NCBI GenBank assembly: GCA_038225015.1
Contig: JBBRFB010000001.1
Location: 3,828-67,827, forward strand
Direction: 5' to 3'
Source of the DNA: Schlegelella_A sp038225015
Lineage (GTDB): Bacteria; Pseudomonadota; Gammaproteobacteria; Burkholderiales; Burkholderiaceae_C
DNA: 64,000 nucleotides
In this document: positions 43,724 through 52,349 of the stretch, one piece after another
How positions within the stretch are numbered: position 1 is the stretch's first letter
Layout of the letters: each line of letters begins with the position of its first letter
Notes under the pieces: generated by a model
The model's database searches: none
Seen by the model: only the letters and a program-made list of their open reading frames with translations
Told to the model about the DNA's origin: nothing
Translations under genes and position numbers: made by a program

Positions 43724-44364
43724 GATACAAGCTCTTGGCGCGTCAAGCGCTCAACGTAAGCGACGAAGTTGCCCAGCAGCGTCAGGCCCTTGCTCTGGCT
43801 TCGCTCCGGGTGGAACTGGACGCCGAAGACACGCCCCGCCTGGACAGCGGCGACCACCGGACCGCCGTAGTCGGTGGTCGCGGCGACATACTCGGACGCG
43901 CAGGCGAATTGGTAGCTGTGCACGAAATAGAAGGCATCGCCGTCAGTCGTACCGGCAAACAAGGGATCACTACGACTGACCGCGATGGAATTCCAGCCAA
44001 CATGCGGCACTCGCAGACCACCCGGCGGGGCGAGGCGCACGACACTTCCCGATACCAGACCCAGTCCCTTGTGGCTACCGCGCTCCTCGGAGGAGTCGGC
44101 AAGCAGTTGCATACCCAGGCAAATGCCGAGCAGCGGCTTTCCTTGGTCGCGCACCGCGCGCAGGATCGGCGCGACCAGCTTTCGGGAGTCCAGATTGGCG
44201 ACCGCCTCGCCAAACGCGCCCACACCGGGCAGGATGAGCGCGTCGGCTGCCGAGATATCGTCGGCCGATGAAGTGCTGCTGACCGAGCAGCCGAGCCGCT
44301 CGAAGGCGTTGTGGACGGAGCGGATATTGCCCATGCCGTAGTCGACGATGGCCATATGGATCAT
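43717..44364 (-). CDS. hisH: HisH-like glutamine amidotransferase (LPS type)
   Basis: Class I glutaminase that supplies ammonia to HisF/WbpG. The 215-residue protein has VDYGMGNIRSVHNAFERLG, LPGVGAFGEAV, the nucleophile Cys in LLGICLGMQLLA, the oxyanion-region GWNSI, HSYQF and the His-Glu pair in GVQFHPERSQSKGL, so the catalytic triad is intact. ATG at 44364 overlaps the upstream stop (ATGA); ATG at 44355 is a second option. Its location in the polysaccharide unit argues against a role in histidine synthesis. Confidence 0.87.
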   Translation of the reverse strand: MIHMAIVDYGMGNIRSVHNAFERLGCSVSSTSSADDISAADALILPGVGAFGEAVANLDSRKLVAPILRAVRDQGKPLLGICLGMQLLADSSEERGSHKGLGLVSGSVVRLAPPGGLRVPHVGWNSIAVSRSDPLFAGTTDGDAFYFVHSYQFACASEYVAATTDYGGPVVAAVQAGRVFGVQFHPERSQSKGLTLLGNFVAYVERLTRQELVSC

Positions 44365-45386
44365 GTCGCACTGTCTCCTGTTTCGATCGCGGAGCCCTCG
44401 AGCGCCCGCCGAGTCCATTCAGACAGCGGTGCGTCCGCGGCGGTTGGCAGGTCGTTGGTGTCGAGTCGAGGTATTGTCAGCAACTGGCCCGGGGTCGGAC
44501 TAGCGAGGCCAACCCGGGTCGTGAAGGCAGCGCCGCAGCCGTTGGCCTCTAGGATGCGCAAGGTATTTTCGTCGTACGCACCGTAGGGGTAGCAGAACAG
44601 GAAGTCACGGCGCGGCACGCCGGCGTCGTCGAGCATCGTCAGCGAGCGTTCGACGTCGCGCCGCTGGGCCTCGGCGTCGAGGCTGTCGAGCCATTCGTGG
44701 GCGTCACCGTGGCTGCCGATATCCATGCCCTCGGCGGCCATCTCCCTGAGATCGTCAATGTCGAGGTACAGCTCGTCGACGAAAGCGCGCTCGTCATCGG
44801 TCACGAAATGGTGGAACAGCTCATCGGCCAGCTCGCGGCGGAGCGCCACAGGCAGTGCCCGTTGCAGCATGCGCTTGACGTACACCACGCTCGCGGTATC
44901 GAAGCGATTGGCAATGCGATAGCGCGCCTGATAGCTCGCGAGCGAGTCGAGCCCGAGCGTGTCACGTTGCTCGTCGACCCGCGATTCGATGACGGCGACC
45001 AGATCGTCGGGGTCGCCTGCAGTCGCGAGGATGAAGTGCAGTTTGTTGACGTCGAGCATTCGCCGTTCGACGGTCGTTCCTGCGGGCGGAAAGAACGCGC
45101 CGCTCAGACCGCGGCGACGCAGCGCCGTGCAGACGTGGTCGCGATGATCCCGGTAGCCGTCGTCGAAGGTGAGCAGCACGGGGCTCGGCGGCAAGGCAGG
45201 GCCGCCACGGACCGAGTCGATGATCTGACGCGCGGTGACGAAGGCATGATGCCGCTGCAGATAGTCGAGCTGGCCTTCGAAGGCAGCGAGCTCGAGTCCC
45301 TTGATGTTCGGATGACGCGAGCCTGCGATCGGCCTCACGTAGTGGTACATCACGACCGTGAGTGCCCCGCCGTCGGGTGCCGTCAT
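44361..45386 (-). CDS. Polysaccharide deacetylase (NodB-homology, CE4 family)
   Basis: A 341-residue protein with the CE4 motifs VLLTFDDGYRDHRDHV (metal-binding DD pair), MDIGSHGDAHEWL (SH-x3-H) and FLFCYPYGAYDENTLRIL. No signal peptide is visible, so it may act on lipid-linked or nucleotide-linked sugars in the cytoplasm. The middle part (about 105-225) is a helical insert not typical of minimal NodB domains. It is coupled to both neighbours by 4-bp overlaps. Confidence 0.82.
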   Translation of the reverse strand: MTAPDGGALTVVMYHYVRPIAGSRHPNIKGLELAAFEGQLDYLQRHHAFVTARQIIDSVRGGPALPPSPVLLTFDDGYRDHRDHVCTALRRRGLSGAFFPPAGTTVERRMLDVNKLHFILATAGDPDDLVAVIESRVDEQRDTLGLDSLASYQARYRIANRFDTASVVYVKRMLQRALPVALRRELADELFHHFVTDDERAFVDELYLDIDDLREMAAEGMDIGSHGDAHEWLDSLDAEAQRRDVERSLTMLDDAGVPRRDFLFCYPYGAYDENTLRILEANGCGAAFTTRVGLASPTPGQLLTIPRLDTNDLPTAADAPLSEWTRRALEGSAIETGDSAT

Positions 45387-46093
45387 CGGCGGCGGGCCAC
45401 CACGTGCCAGCGGCCGTGGTGTTCCCCGTTCCCGTCGTTTCGCACCTGATGCAGCGCACACGAGAGGATCTCGAACAGCGGTTCGACCAGCCGACGGATC
45501 TTCGTCTTGTTGAAGTACGACTGGATGGTGTCGTGTTCGTGCACGCCGGTGACGATGACCTCGCCGCAGAAGTCGGCGGACTTGCCCGTCTCGTCTCCGG
45601 AGATCAGGCTGCAGTAGAAATAGCCGCCCGGCCGCACCACCCGGGCGATCTCTGACAGACCGGCCTGCGCGATCTGGAAGGGCATGCTGTCGAGGACGCT
45701 GTCGCTCATGGCGTGGTCGAAGAAGCCGGTCGGCCACGGCAGCGCCCGGATATCGCCCGCCAGAACACGTTCGTCGGCCGCCGTCTGCCCAATGCCTCGC
45801 AGCCACTGGCGAGCCACGCCGACTGCCTGGGCCGACAGATCGGTTCCATACATCGACAGGCCCATCTGGCTGCCGAAGGCGAGTGTCCGGCCGATGCCGC
45901 AGCCAACGTCGAGCACCCTGCTGTCCGCGGCACCGGCGATGACGTCGCGGTACTCGCTGAGTCCCGTGCGGCGGCGGATGTAGCGCGACACGAAGCGGAC
46001 GGCCTCGTCTCCGGGATAGAAGACATGGTTCTCGCGACGGGCATAGGAGTCGTCCCAGGCCTGGGTCCGCGTGTCGGGATCGATCTCGTTCAT
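45383..46093 (-). CDS. Class I SAM-dependent methyltransferase
   Basis: A 236-residue methyltransferase with motif I VLDVGCGIGRTLAFG (about 60-74), the acidic residue of motif II in MYGTDLSAQAV, and EIARVVRPGGYFYCSLI. Probably O- or N-methylates a sugar or acyl group of the glycan. Its start directly abuts the stop of the hot-dog/SDR gene. Substrate unknown. Confidence 0.8.
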   Translation of the reverse strand: MNEIDPDTRTQAWDDSYARRENHVFYPGDEAVRFVSRYIRRRTGLSEYRDVIAGAADSRVLDVGCGIGRTLAFGSQMGLSMYGTDLSAQAVGVARQWLRGIGQTAADERVLAGDIRALPWPTGFFDHAMSDSVLDSMPFQIAQAGLSEIARVVRPGGYFYCSLISGDETGKSADFCGEVIVTGVHEHDTIQSYFNKTKIRRLVEPLFEILSCALHQVRNDGNGEHHGRWHVVARRR

Positions 46094-47518
46094 TCAGTGT
46101 CCTGAGTATCCGTGCAGAGTCCGCACGACGTCGAGCACGACGGGAACCGGGTCGGCCGAGTGGCGGGTGATGAGGGCCGCGTTCTGGTCGGTGTGCAGCC
46201 TGGGCAGGCGCAGCGAAAGCACGCGCAGGTGGCCGGCGTGTTTGTCGAGATGCCGGCAGAGCGCCTCGCCGGCCGCCTTCGCGGCGACGTACTCGGCCTG
46301 GTCCTTCGGGAGCTCGTCGATGAACACCGTCGACGGATAGAACAGCCTGACGTCGCCCTCCCCCGCCGCGAGTCCGGCCGCGAGCTGACCGAAGCCTTCC
46401 ACGAAGACCTGCATGAAGCTGCGAAACACCGCCGCGCTGAACAAGCGCGACTTGGCCCGGCCAATGCGCGGCGCCGCGAAGTAATAGACGTGGCTGGGCC
46501 AGCCCTGCTCGGCGACGATCCGCGCCAGGTCACGCCGGGCGTGCTCGGCGTCGAAGGCCACGGTGCGGCAGTGTCCGCCGGAAGCGGCGATCTCGCCGGC
46601 AACGCGCTCGGCGTCCTGCCGGCCCTCCCGGTGCGTGACGATCACCTCGCCGCCCCCGGCGGCGATCAGCTTCGCCGCGATCTCGCCGAGTCCGCGCGAG
46701 CCGCCCACGACGAGCGCCACCTGCCCGGCGAACTCGCCCGTGACGACGGCGGCGCGCAGCGCGGCATAGCTGGCCTGCACGACGGGGCCGGGCCGGACGA
46801 ATGCGTCAACGTGGCCCTCAAGGCCACTGCCGCGAACAGTGATTCGCAGCGGTGCTTGCTGGACCGAGTGGCGCGTCACCGCCCACTCGATGTCGCTGCC
46901 GACGCCCACGCCGTCGAAGCACAGCTTGACGCCGGCGATCAGCGAATGCAGGCCAGGGCAGCGCATGCCGACGAGGCGGGACACTGCCATCATCCCGGCA
47001 ATGGCGCGCGGTCCGAGCTGTTCGTGGAGATGGGGGTAGGCTGCACGATCGCGGTCCTCGGCCGCGACGGCGTCGAGCCGGCCACTTGCCGTCTTCAAGG
47101 CGGCGAAATCATGGCACTGGGGCTCCTCGCGCGGCAGCCGCGACTGAGGTGGCGCCCCGTCGACCGGCAGCCCGCCGAGATCGAGCCAGGCCGAGGTGAC
47201 TTCCTCGCCGTCGAGCCGCACCGCCAAGCGCTGTCGCCCCGACTCGGCAGGCTCGCGCGCAAGGACCGCCTGATCGCCCGGCGCGAGCGGTCGTGCGAAC
47301 GTCGCCGCGACCATGCGCGGCACGTCGCCACCGCTCGCCACGTGTCGTTCGAGCATCCAGAGCAGTGTGCTCATGCCGTGTGCAACGATGCTGCCGGCAA
47401 GCAGTCGCCGTGCGGTGACCGGGTCGGTATGGATCGGATTCCAGTCGCCCGAGGCTTCGGCGAACGCCAGCAGGTCGTCGTTGGCCAGCGTCCGCTCGCC
47501 GATGATCTCGTCGGTCAC
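46094..47518 (-). CDS. Double hot-dog (MaoC-like)/SDR fusion enzyme
   Basis: A 474-residue fusion. Residues 1-120 are a MaoC-like (R)-hydratase domain with the catalytic Asp25/His30 motif GDWNPIH; residues about 160-255 look like a second hot-dog domain (RCPGLHSLIAGVKLCFDG); residues 262-474 are an SDR with VGGSRGLGE (271-279) and the Tyr/Lys pair in EYVAAKAAG. Together these could dehydrate/hydrate and reduce an acyl thioester, probably on the nearby carrier protein, to give a hydroxyacyl or unsaturated acyl group for the glycan. GTG start overlaps the GNAT stop. Confidence 0.75.
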   Translation of the reverse strand: MTDEIIGERTLANDDLLAFAEASGDWNPIHTDPVTARRLLAGSIVAHGMSTLLWMLERHVASGGDVPRMVAATFARPLAPGDQAVLAREPAESGRQRLAVRLDGEEVTSAWLDLGGLPVDGAPPQSRLPREEPQCHDFAALKTASGRLDAVAAEDRDRAAYPHLHEQLGPRAIAGMMAVSRLVGMRCPGLHSLIAGVKLCFDGVGVGSDIEWAVTRHSVQQAPLRITVRGSGLEGHVDAFVRPGPVVQASYAALRAAVVTGEFAGQVALVVGGSRGLGEIAAKLIAAGGGEVIVTHREGRQDAERVAGEIAASGGHCRTVAFDAEHARRDLARIVAEQGWPSHVYYFAAPRIGRAKSRLFSAAVFRSFMQVFVEGFGQLAAGLAAGEGDVRLFYPSTVFIDELPKDQAEYVAAKAAGEALCRHLDKHAGHLRVLSLRLPRLHTDQNAALITRHSADPVPVVLDVVRTLHGYSGH

Positions 47519-48546
47519 GGCGAATCTCCGAGACGGTTGGGACGGTCCTGGTCGCCGTCGGCGCGAAAAGCCTGGAAGCGGCCCGCCGTCGGGCGCTTGA
47601 ATGCGCAGAGGATGCGGGCGTTTCTCGAATCGAAAGGTTCGAAATAGTTTGGCACGACGGTCGCGCCAGCCGGGTCGATCCGCGTGAAGCCCGACGCCTC
47701 GATAACCCCGCCCGCCACGCCCAGGGACCAGAGGTCGGCATACTCGGCATCGGTGCTTTGCATCAGCCGCTCCAGTGCGGCACCGGACGAGCCGAGCACC
47801 GCGTCATCTCCCGCGAAGTCGACGATACGCAGGGCACGGCGACCCTCGTGCTCGGCAATGCGCAGCGCGAGCAGCCCGCCAGCGTTGGCGGTCGAGCGCA
47901 GCCGGAACACCCGGTAGCGATAGAACGGATGCCGCAGGAAGCGCTCGCGGAAGTAGATCGGCGTCTTGGCGGGCAGCACCTCGGGCGCGCTGACCGGCTC
48001 GGCGGGCAGGGCCTCGAGGTCCGCCGGCCCGAGCTCGGTCCAGCTCGTCTCGTCGCCGGCGGGCTGGCGCGGCTGCCAGTCGGGGGCAGCGCTGATCAGC
48101 GTCTGTCGGCGGCCGGGGTTGACCAGCACGTGCTGCGCTAGTTCGCCGACCTGGTAGCCGAGCGCCCGGTACATCGGCGGATGGGCGAGGTTGATCCCGT
48201 TGACGGCGGTCGCCGCGTGTGCCTCGGTGCCGGCGAGCGCGCTCAGCAGCCGCAATCCGAGACCGGGCACGCCGGAGTCGCTGCGAACCTTCCACAGGGC
48301 AAGCCAGAGCACGTTGCGGTCGACCAGCCGGGGATCGAAACGCGCGCTGGGAATGTAGCCGAGCACCGCCTGGATGCCGCCCTTCGAGCGGGCGACGAGG
48401 TAGTTGTAGCGCCCATCGGCGGCGCGATGCTGCCAGTCCATGAGCTCCCGGTGGGTCGCCAGCACGTGCCCCGCCTGCCAATGGCGTTCGAGGAATTGCA
48501 TCAGCTCGCCGACCTCTGCCGGCTCGCAACGGCGAATCTCGACCAT
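47515..48546 (-). CDS. GNAT-like acyltransferase
   Basis: A 343-residue protein whose N-terminal half resembles GNAT N-acetyltransferases (EIRRCEPAEVGELMQFLERH, YNYLVARSKGGIQAVLGYIP, PGLGLRLLSAL, PPMYRALGYQVGEL). The C-terminal half contains a second GNAT-like segment (YRYRVFRLRSTANAGGLLALRIAEHEGRR as family pattern). Next to FkbH and an ACP it may move an acyl group onto a sugar amine, or it may be an unrelated acetyltransferase. ATG at 48546 lies eight bases after the fkbH stop. Confidence 0.6.
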   Translation of the reverse strand: MVEIRRCEPAEVGELMQFLERHWQAGHVLATHRELMDWQHRAADGRYNYLVARSKGGIQAVLGYIPSARFDPRLVDRNVLWLALWKVRSDSGVPGLGLRLLSALAGTEAHAATAVNGINLAHPPMYRALGYQVGELAQHVLVNPGRRQTLISAAPDWQPRQPAGDETSWTELGPADLEALPAEPVSAPEVLPAKTPIYFRERFLRHPFYRYRVFRLRSTANAGGLLALRIAEHEGRRALRIVDFAGDDAVLGSSGAALERLMQSTDAEYADLWSLGVAGGVIEASGFTRIDPAGATVVPNYFEPFDSRNARILCAFKRPTAGRFQAFRADGDQDRPNRLGDSP

Positions 48547-48554
48547 GTCGGCGA

Positions 48555-50225
48555 TCAGCCTCGGTCTGCCCGCTCAAGCGCGATCTCGGGCGGCGCCTGG
48601 TACCCAGACTCGAGGTCGAAAACGTAGTCGGTGCCGCCTGCCGGCACCAGCCTACTCGACGAGAGCACGTCGAGCGTCGGCCGGTTCCGATCGGTCGGCA
48701 GGTAGCTCACGTGCATCGTCCTGGCACCGAGCCGCTTCAGCTCGGTGGCCGCCAGGTGCAGCATCGCCTCTTCGACCTTGCGGCCCATGGCGCGGCAGCT
48801 CAGGATGAAATCCTGCACCCGGCCGGAATCGCCGACCGCTTCGACCGAGACGATGCCCGACAGGCCGAGGTCGCCGAAGCGATCAGCAACCGAGACGGCC
48901 AGCATCGAGCGGTTCGACGCGCCGACCCAGCAGAGGATCTCTTTCGCCGTCAGCCGCCGGGTCGATAGGTTGAGCTGGTTGGTCTTGTTGAACAGCTGCG
49001 CCACACGGGTGATCTGGCGCTCGCCGACGGCCTCGCTCCGCAGTCGGGTCTGGAGCCGCTCCAGCCAGTCGCCGACCGACGCCGCCTCGCCGCGACCGTC
49101 GCGCCGATCTCGCTCGGCCACAGCCATCGCCGTGCGCTTGCGATCCTCGTCGGTGATTCCGGCGGTCTCGAAGCAGTCGAGTGCTCGCAACGTCGACGCG
49201 TAATCGCACGGATCGGCCGGCCACTCCGGAACCAAGACGTCGGGGTAGGCGTGACGCACGCGGTCGCGTTCGGCAGGGTTGTCGTCGATGTACACGACGG
49301 ACGACAGGCCCAGGTTGATCTCGGCGACGAGCGCCCGCAGGTTCTCCGCCTTGTCCTGCCAGTTAATGCGCCAGCCGACGAAGTCGCTGCGACGCAGAAG
49401 CATTTCCGGGTGCTCGTCGATCGCCTGCAGCGCGACCGACTCGTCATTCTTGCTGACGATCGCCAGCTGGACGCCCTTGCGGGTGAGAGACTTCAGCGCC
49501 TTCTGGAAATCGCGGAACGCCTCGCCGACATGGTCGATGCCGCCGAGCCGGATCCCTTGCCAACCGGTCTCGCCCACGACATTGCCCCAGAGCGTGTTGT
49601 CGAGGTCGAGGACGACCAGCTTTCGTGACCGGCCGCCGAGCGCCTGGATCCCGGCGCCGAAGTCGCGCGCAGCCCTTTCGAAGACGGCATTGCGATAGGG
49701 AACTTTCGTCGCGTACCGCATCTTCGGCGCCACCGCCCCGCCGTCGACGTGCAGCCAGCGAGACGCATCGAACAGATAGACGTTGTGCTGGCCGGCCAGG
49801 CGCTCCGCCAGCCGCAGGTTCATGCGGGCGAGCAGGCTGGACAAGCCGACCCCGGCGCGCCAGTCGAGCATGCCGTAGCCGTGTTCGCCGGGGGGCAGCG
49901 CCCAGCTCGCCACGAACAGGAAGCGCAGTTCGGCGGCGAAGCGCACGAGGACCTCGGCGAACCGGTCGACCTCCTCGAGACACCGTTCGGCATCGACCGG
50001 CTCGAAGTCGAGTGACCCGGCGAAGCTCGCGATCACGCCCTCCGGGGTCGTCCAGGCGATCGCCGCCGCGACGCCTTGCGGGGGCGGCGCCGACAGGGTC
50101 TGGTAGACCTGGCCGTACGGGGCGTCGAGCGTCCGGTAGGCCTCGAACGCCGCCGCGTTGGCGGCGAACCGCCCGAGCAGCGAGACGTTGAAGTCGGACA
50201 CGAGCAGCAGATTCGGCGTCGACAC
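48555..50225 (-). CDS. FkbH-like HAD-IIIC protein
   Basis: FkbH proteins load glyceryl groups from 1,3-bisphosphoglycerate onto an acyl carrier protein. The 556-residue product has an N-terminal SGNH-like region (LLLVSDFNVSLLGRF, then YLFDASRWLHVDGG), the HAD motif I VVLDLDNTLWGNVVGE (DLDNT at 207-211), the motif II-III region LAIVSKNDESVALQAI and IDDNPAERDRVR, and a C-terminal GNAT-like part (QLFNKTNQLNLSTRRLT, FILSCRAMGRKVEEAML). GTG start, one base after the ACP stop. The pairing with an ACP strongly suggests glyceryl-ACP or a related acyl-ACP donor. Confidence 0.87.
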   Translation of the reverse strand: MSTPNLLLVSDFNVSLLGRFAANAAAFEAYRTLDAPYGQVYQTLSAPPPQGVAAAIAWTTPEGVIASFAGSLDFEPVDAERCLEEVDRFAEVLVRFAAELRFLFVASWALPPGEHGYGMLDWRAGVGLSSLLARMNLRLAERLAGQHNVYLFDASRWLHVDGGAVAPKMRYATKVPYRNAVFERAARDFGAGIQALGGRSRKLVVLDLDNTLWGNVVGETGWQGIRLGGIDHVGEAFRDFQKALKSLTRKGVQLAIVSKNDESVALQAIDEHPEMLLRRSDFVGWRINWQDKAENLRALVAEINLGLSSVVYIDDNPAERDRVRHAYPDVLVPEWPADPCDYASTLRALDCFETAGITDEDRKRTAMAVAERDRRDGRGEAASVGDWLERLQTRLRSEAVGERQITRVAQLFNKTNQLNLSTRRLTAKEILCWVGASNRSMLAVSVADRFGDLGLSGIVSVEAVGDSGRVQDFILSCRAMGRKVEEAMLHLAATELKRLGARTMHVSYLPTDRNRPTLDVLSSSRLVPAGGTDYVFDLESGYQAPPEIALERADRG

Positions 50226-50226
50226 C

Positions 50227-50517
50227 TCAATCTCCCGAGCGTTCGACGAACTCGACCAGGGATCGCACGTTCCGCAACGGGCCGTCGGGATCGGTGAGGC
50301 ACGCTTCCTCTAGCAGGTTGCAGCTGATCGCACGCTGCGACTGCAGCGCCTCCTCGAACGCCACGATGAAATTGATGAGACTGAGCGAGTCGAGCGTGCT
50401 GCCCTCGCCGAGCAGCGCCGTGTCGGGCGACTTCACGAGTCGGCTGCCAGCGGGAAGTTGCCGGTTGAGCTCGTCGATGCAGTCGTAGACTAGGGTGAGG
50501 GTGTCTTTGTTTGACAT
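50227..50517 (-). CDS. Dedicated acyl carrier protein
   Basis: A 96-residue carrier protein with the attachment site Ser44 in STLDSLSLINFIVAFEEAL. It is less acidic and more divergent than AcpP (12224-12466) and is immediately followed by fkbH, so it is probably the FkbH partner rather than part of fatty acid synthesis. The 58-bp gap to asnB is the second largest in this part of the unit, so an internal promoter is possible, but none is clear. Confidence 0.85.
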   Translation of the reverse strand: MSNKDTLTLVYDCIDELNRQLPAGSRLVKSPDTALLGEGSTLDSLSLINFIVAFEEALQSQRAISCNLLEEACLTDPDGPLRNVRSLVEFVERSGD

Positions 50518-50575
50518 GAAGGTGCGTGGGGTGGTGGCGGAGTCCGCGCGCTCGACGACGCGGGGCCCGCCGGAT

Positions 50576-52348
50576 TCAGGCCAGGTCGAACCAGTGGGAC
50601 AGGGAGATCAGGGCCCGCAGCTCCCGCGTGTGGTTGTGGCGGTGACTGCGATGGTCGTCGAACAGCGTCCGCATCGCGTCCTCGCGCAGGAGCGGCGTCG
50701 CAGCGGACAGCGCAGTGAGCCGTCGCTCGCAGTACTCGCTCTTGGTCGTGCGGAACCAGTCGCCCACCGGCACCGTGAACATCTGCTTCTTGCGATAGGC
50801 CAGCGTGTCGCCGATCAGTGGCGTGACGGCCTTCTTGTAGAGGTACTTGGTGACGCCGTCGCGCAGCTTCAGGTCGCCCGGCATGCGAAAGGCGAACTCC
50901 ATCATCCGATAGTCGAGAAAGGGCGTGCGTGCTTCGAGCGAGACAGCCATGCCCATGCGATCGGGCTTGACGAGGTTGTTGCCGCAAAGGAGCAACTGCA
51001 TGTCGAGATAGAGCGCCTGGTTGATACGGTCCTGGTGCGGGACGGCTTCGAAATACGGTCTGGCGACCTCGAAGGAATCGATGCCACCGACGCGAGCGGC
51101 GAGCGGCTCGGTGTAGAGGTCGCGCTTGGCCGGCGCCGCGAACAGCGAGACGCTGTCGAAGTAGGCGCGCTGGAACGATCGGTCGTCGAGGTCGGCGACG
51201 CCCGGGCGGGCAAAGAAATCCCGGTGCTTGTCGTAGCCGGCGAACAGCTCGTCGCCGCCGTCGCCGGTGAGCACGACCTTCACGTCCCTGACCGCCAGTT
51301 CCGAGACACGATAGGTCGGCAGGAACGAGATGTCGCCGTGCGGCTGGTCGCAATGGTAGGTCGCCAGCGGCCAGAGCGCGAGCATGTCGGGGTCGACGCG
51401 TTCCATCACGTGCCGGGTCGCGAAGCGGTCGGCTGCCGCCTGTGCGAAGCCCGATTCGTCATAGCGGGGATCGTGAAAGCCGATGCAGAAGGTCTTCACC
51501 GGCTCGTCCATGTGCCGGGCCATCATGCCGACGACCGTGCTCGAGTCGACGCCGCCCGACAAGAAGGCGCCGAAGGGCACGTCGGAGCGCAGGCGCAGAC
51601 GGACGGCGTCATCGAGGATGGCGTTGAATTCCTCGATCCAGTCGGCCTCGCTGCGTCCATGCACGGGCTCGATATCGGCGAGGTTCCACCAGCGCGAGAC
51701 GCTGCTGCCGCCCCGCCGCGAGATCTGCATCACGTGCCCCGGCATGAGGTGGCGAACGCCTTCGTAGAGCGTGTGCGGCGCCGGGACATAGTTGAAGGTG
51801 AGGTAGTGATGTAGCGCCTCGAGATCGGTCGCGGGGCGCCGGGCGTCCGCCTTCAGAAGCGACTTGATCTCCGAGGCGAAGACGAGGCGCTGGCCATCGT
51901 CCTGGACATAGAGGGGCTTGACGCCGATCCGGTCGCGCGCGAGAAGAAGCGTGTCCTGGCGGCCGTCGTAGATCGCGATCGCGAACATGCCGTTCAGACG
52001 GTGCAGAAAGCCGATGCCCTCGGTTTCGTACAGCCGCAGCAGGACCTCGGTGTCGGAGTGCGTCCTGCAGGCGATGCCACGCCTGGAGAGCTCGATCGCC
52101 AGCTCGACGTGATTGAAGATCTCGCCGTTCTGCACGAGGACGATCTGGCCGTCGTCGGAGACGAATGGCTGATGCCCGCCCTTCACGTCGATGATCGAGA
52201 GCCGCTGGTTGCCGAGGGCCGCGCCCGGTTTCGACCAGACGCCACGATCGTCGGGGCCACGATGGCGGATCGCCTCGCCCATCGCGGCGAGCGTCGGCTC
52301 GCCGAGCGAGTCGCCGCGGCGGTCGAAGTAGCCGAATATGCCGCACAT
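50576..52348 (-). CDS. asnB: Asparagine synthase (glutamine-hydrolysing)-like amidotransferase
   Basis: A 590-residue protein with an N-terminal class II glutaminase (Cys2 in MCGIFGYF, RLSIIDVKGGHQPF, QNGEIFNHVEL) and an ATP-PPi synthetase domain with the FLSGGVDSSTVVG loop, LTGDGGDELFAGYDKH and SLEARTPFLDYRMMEFAF. In polysaccharide loci such genes often amidate the carboxyl of a uronic acid or sugar-linked acid, which fits the UDP-glucuronate pathway here. Ordinary asparagine synthesis cannot be excluded. Confidence 0.88.
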   Translation of the reverse strand: MCGIFGYFDRRGDSLGEPTLAAMGEAIRHRGPDDRGVWSKPGAALGNQRLSIIDVKGGHQPFVSDDGQIVLVQNGEIFNHVELAIELSRRGIACRTHSDTEVLLRLYETEGIGFLHRLNGMFAIAIYDGRQDTLLLARDRIGVKPLYVQDDGQRLVFASEIKSLLKADARRPATDLEALHHYLTFNYVPAPHTLYEGVRHLMPGHVMQISRRGGSSVSRWWNLADIEPVHGRSEADWIEEFNAILDDAVRLRLRSDVPFGAFLSGGVDSSTVVGMMARHMDEPVKTFCIGFHDPRYDESGFAQAAADRFATRHVMERVDPDMLALWPLATYHCDQPHGDISFLPTYRVSELAVRDVKVVLTGDGGDELFAGYDKHRDFFARPGVADLDDRSFQRAYFDSVSLFAAPAKRDLYTEPLAARVGGIDSFEVARPYFEAVPHQDRINQALYLDMQLLLCGNNLVKPDRMGMAVSLEARTPFLDYRMMEFAFRMPGDLKLRDGVTKYLYKKAVTPLIGDTLAYRKKQMFTVPVGDWFRTTKSEYCERRLTALSAATPLLREDAMRTLFDDHRSHRHNHTRELRALISLSHWFDLA

Positions 52349-52349
52349 G

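Noticed and set aside
42851..44364. HisF and HisH as part of a histidine biosynthesis operon
   Set aside because: No other his genes are present, HisF lacks catalytic Asp11, and both flank WbpG-type amidotransferases, the known polysaccharide arrangement.
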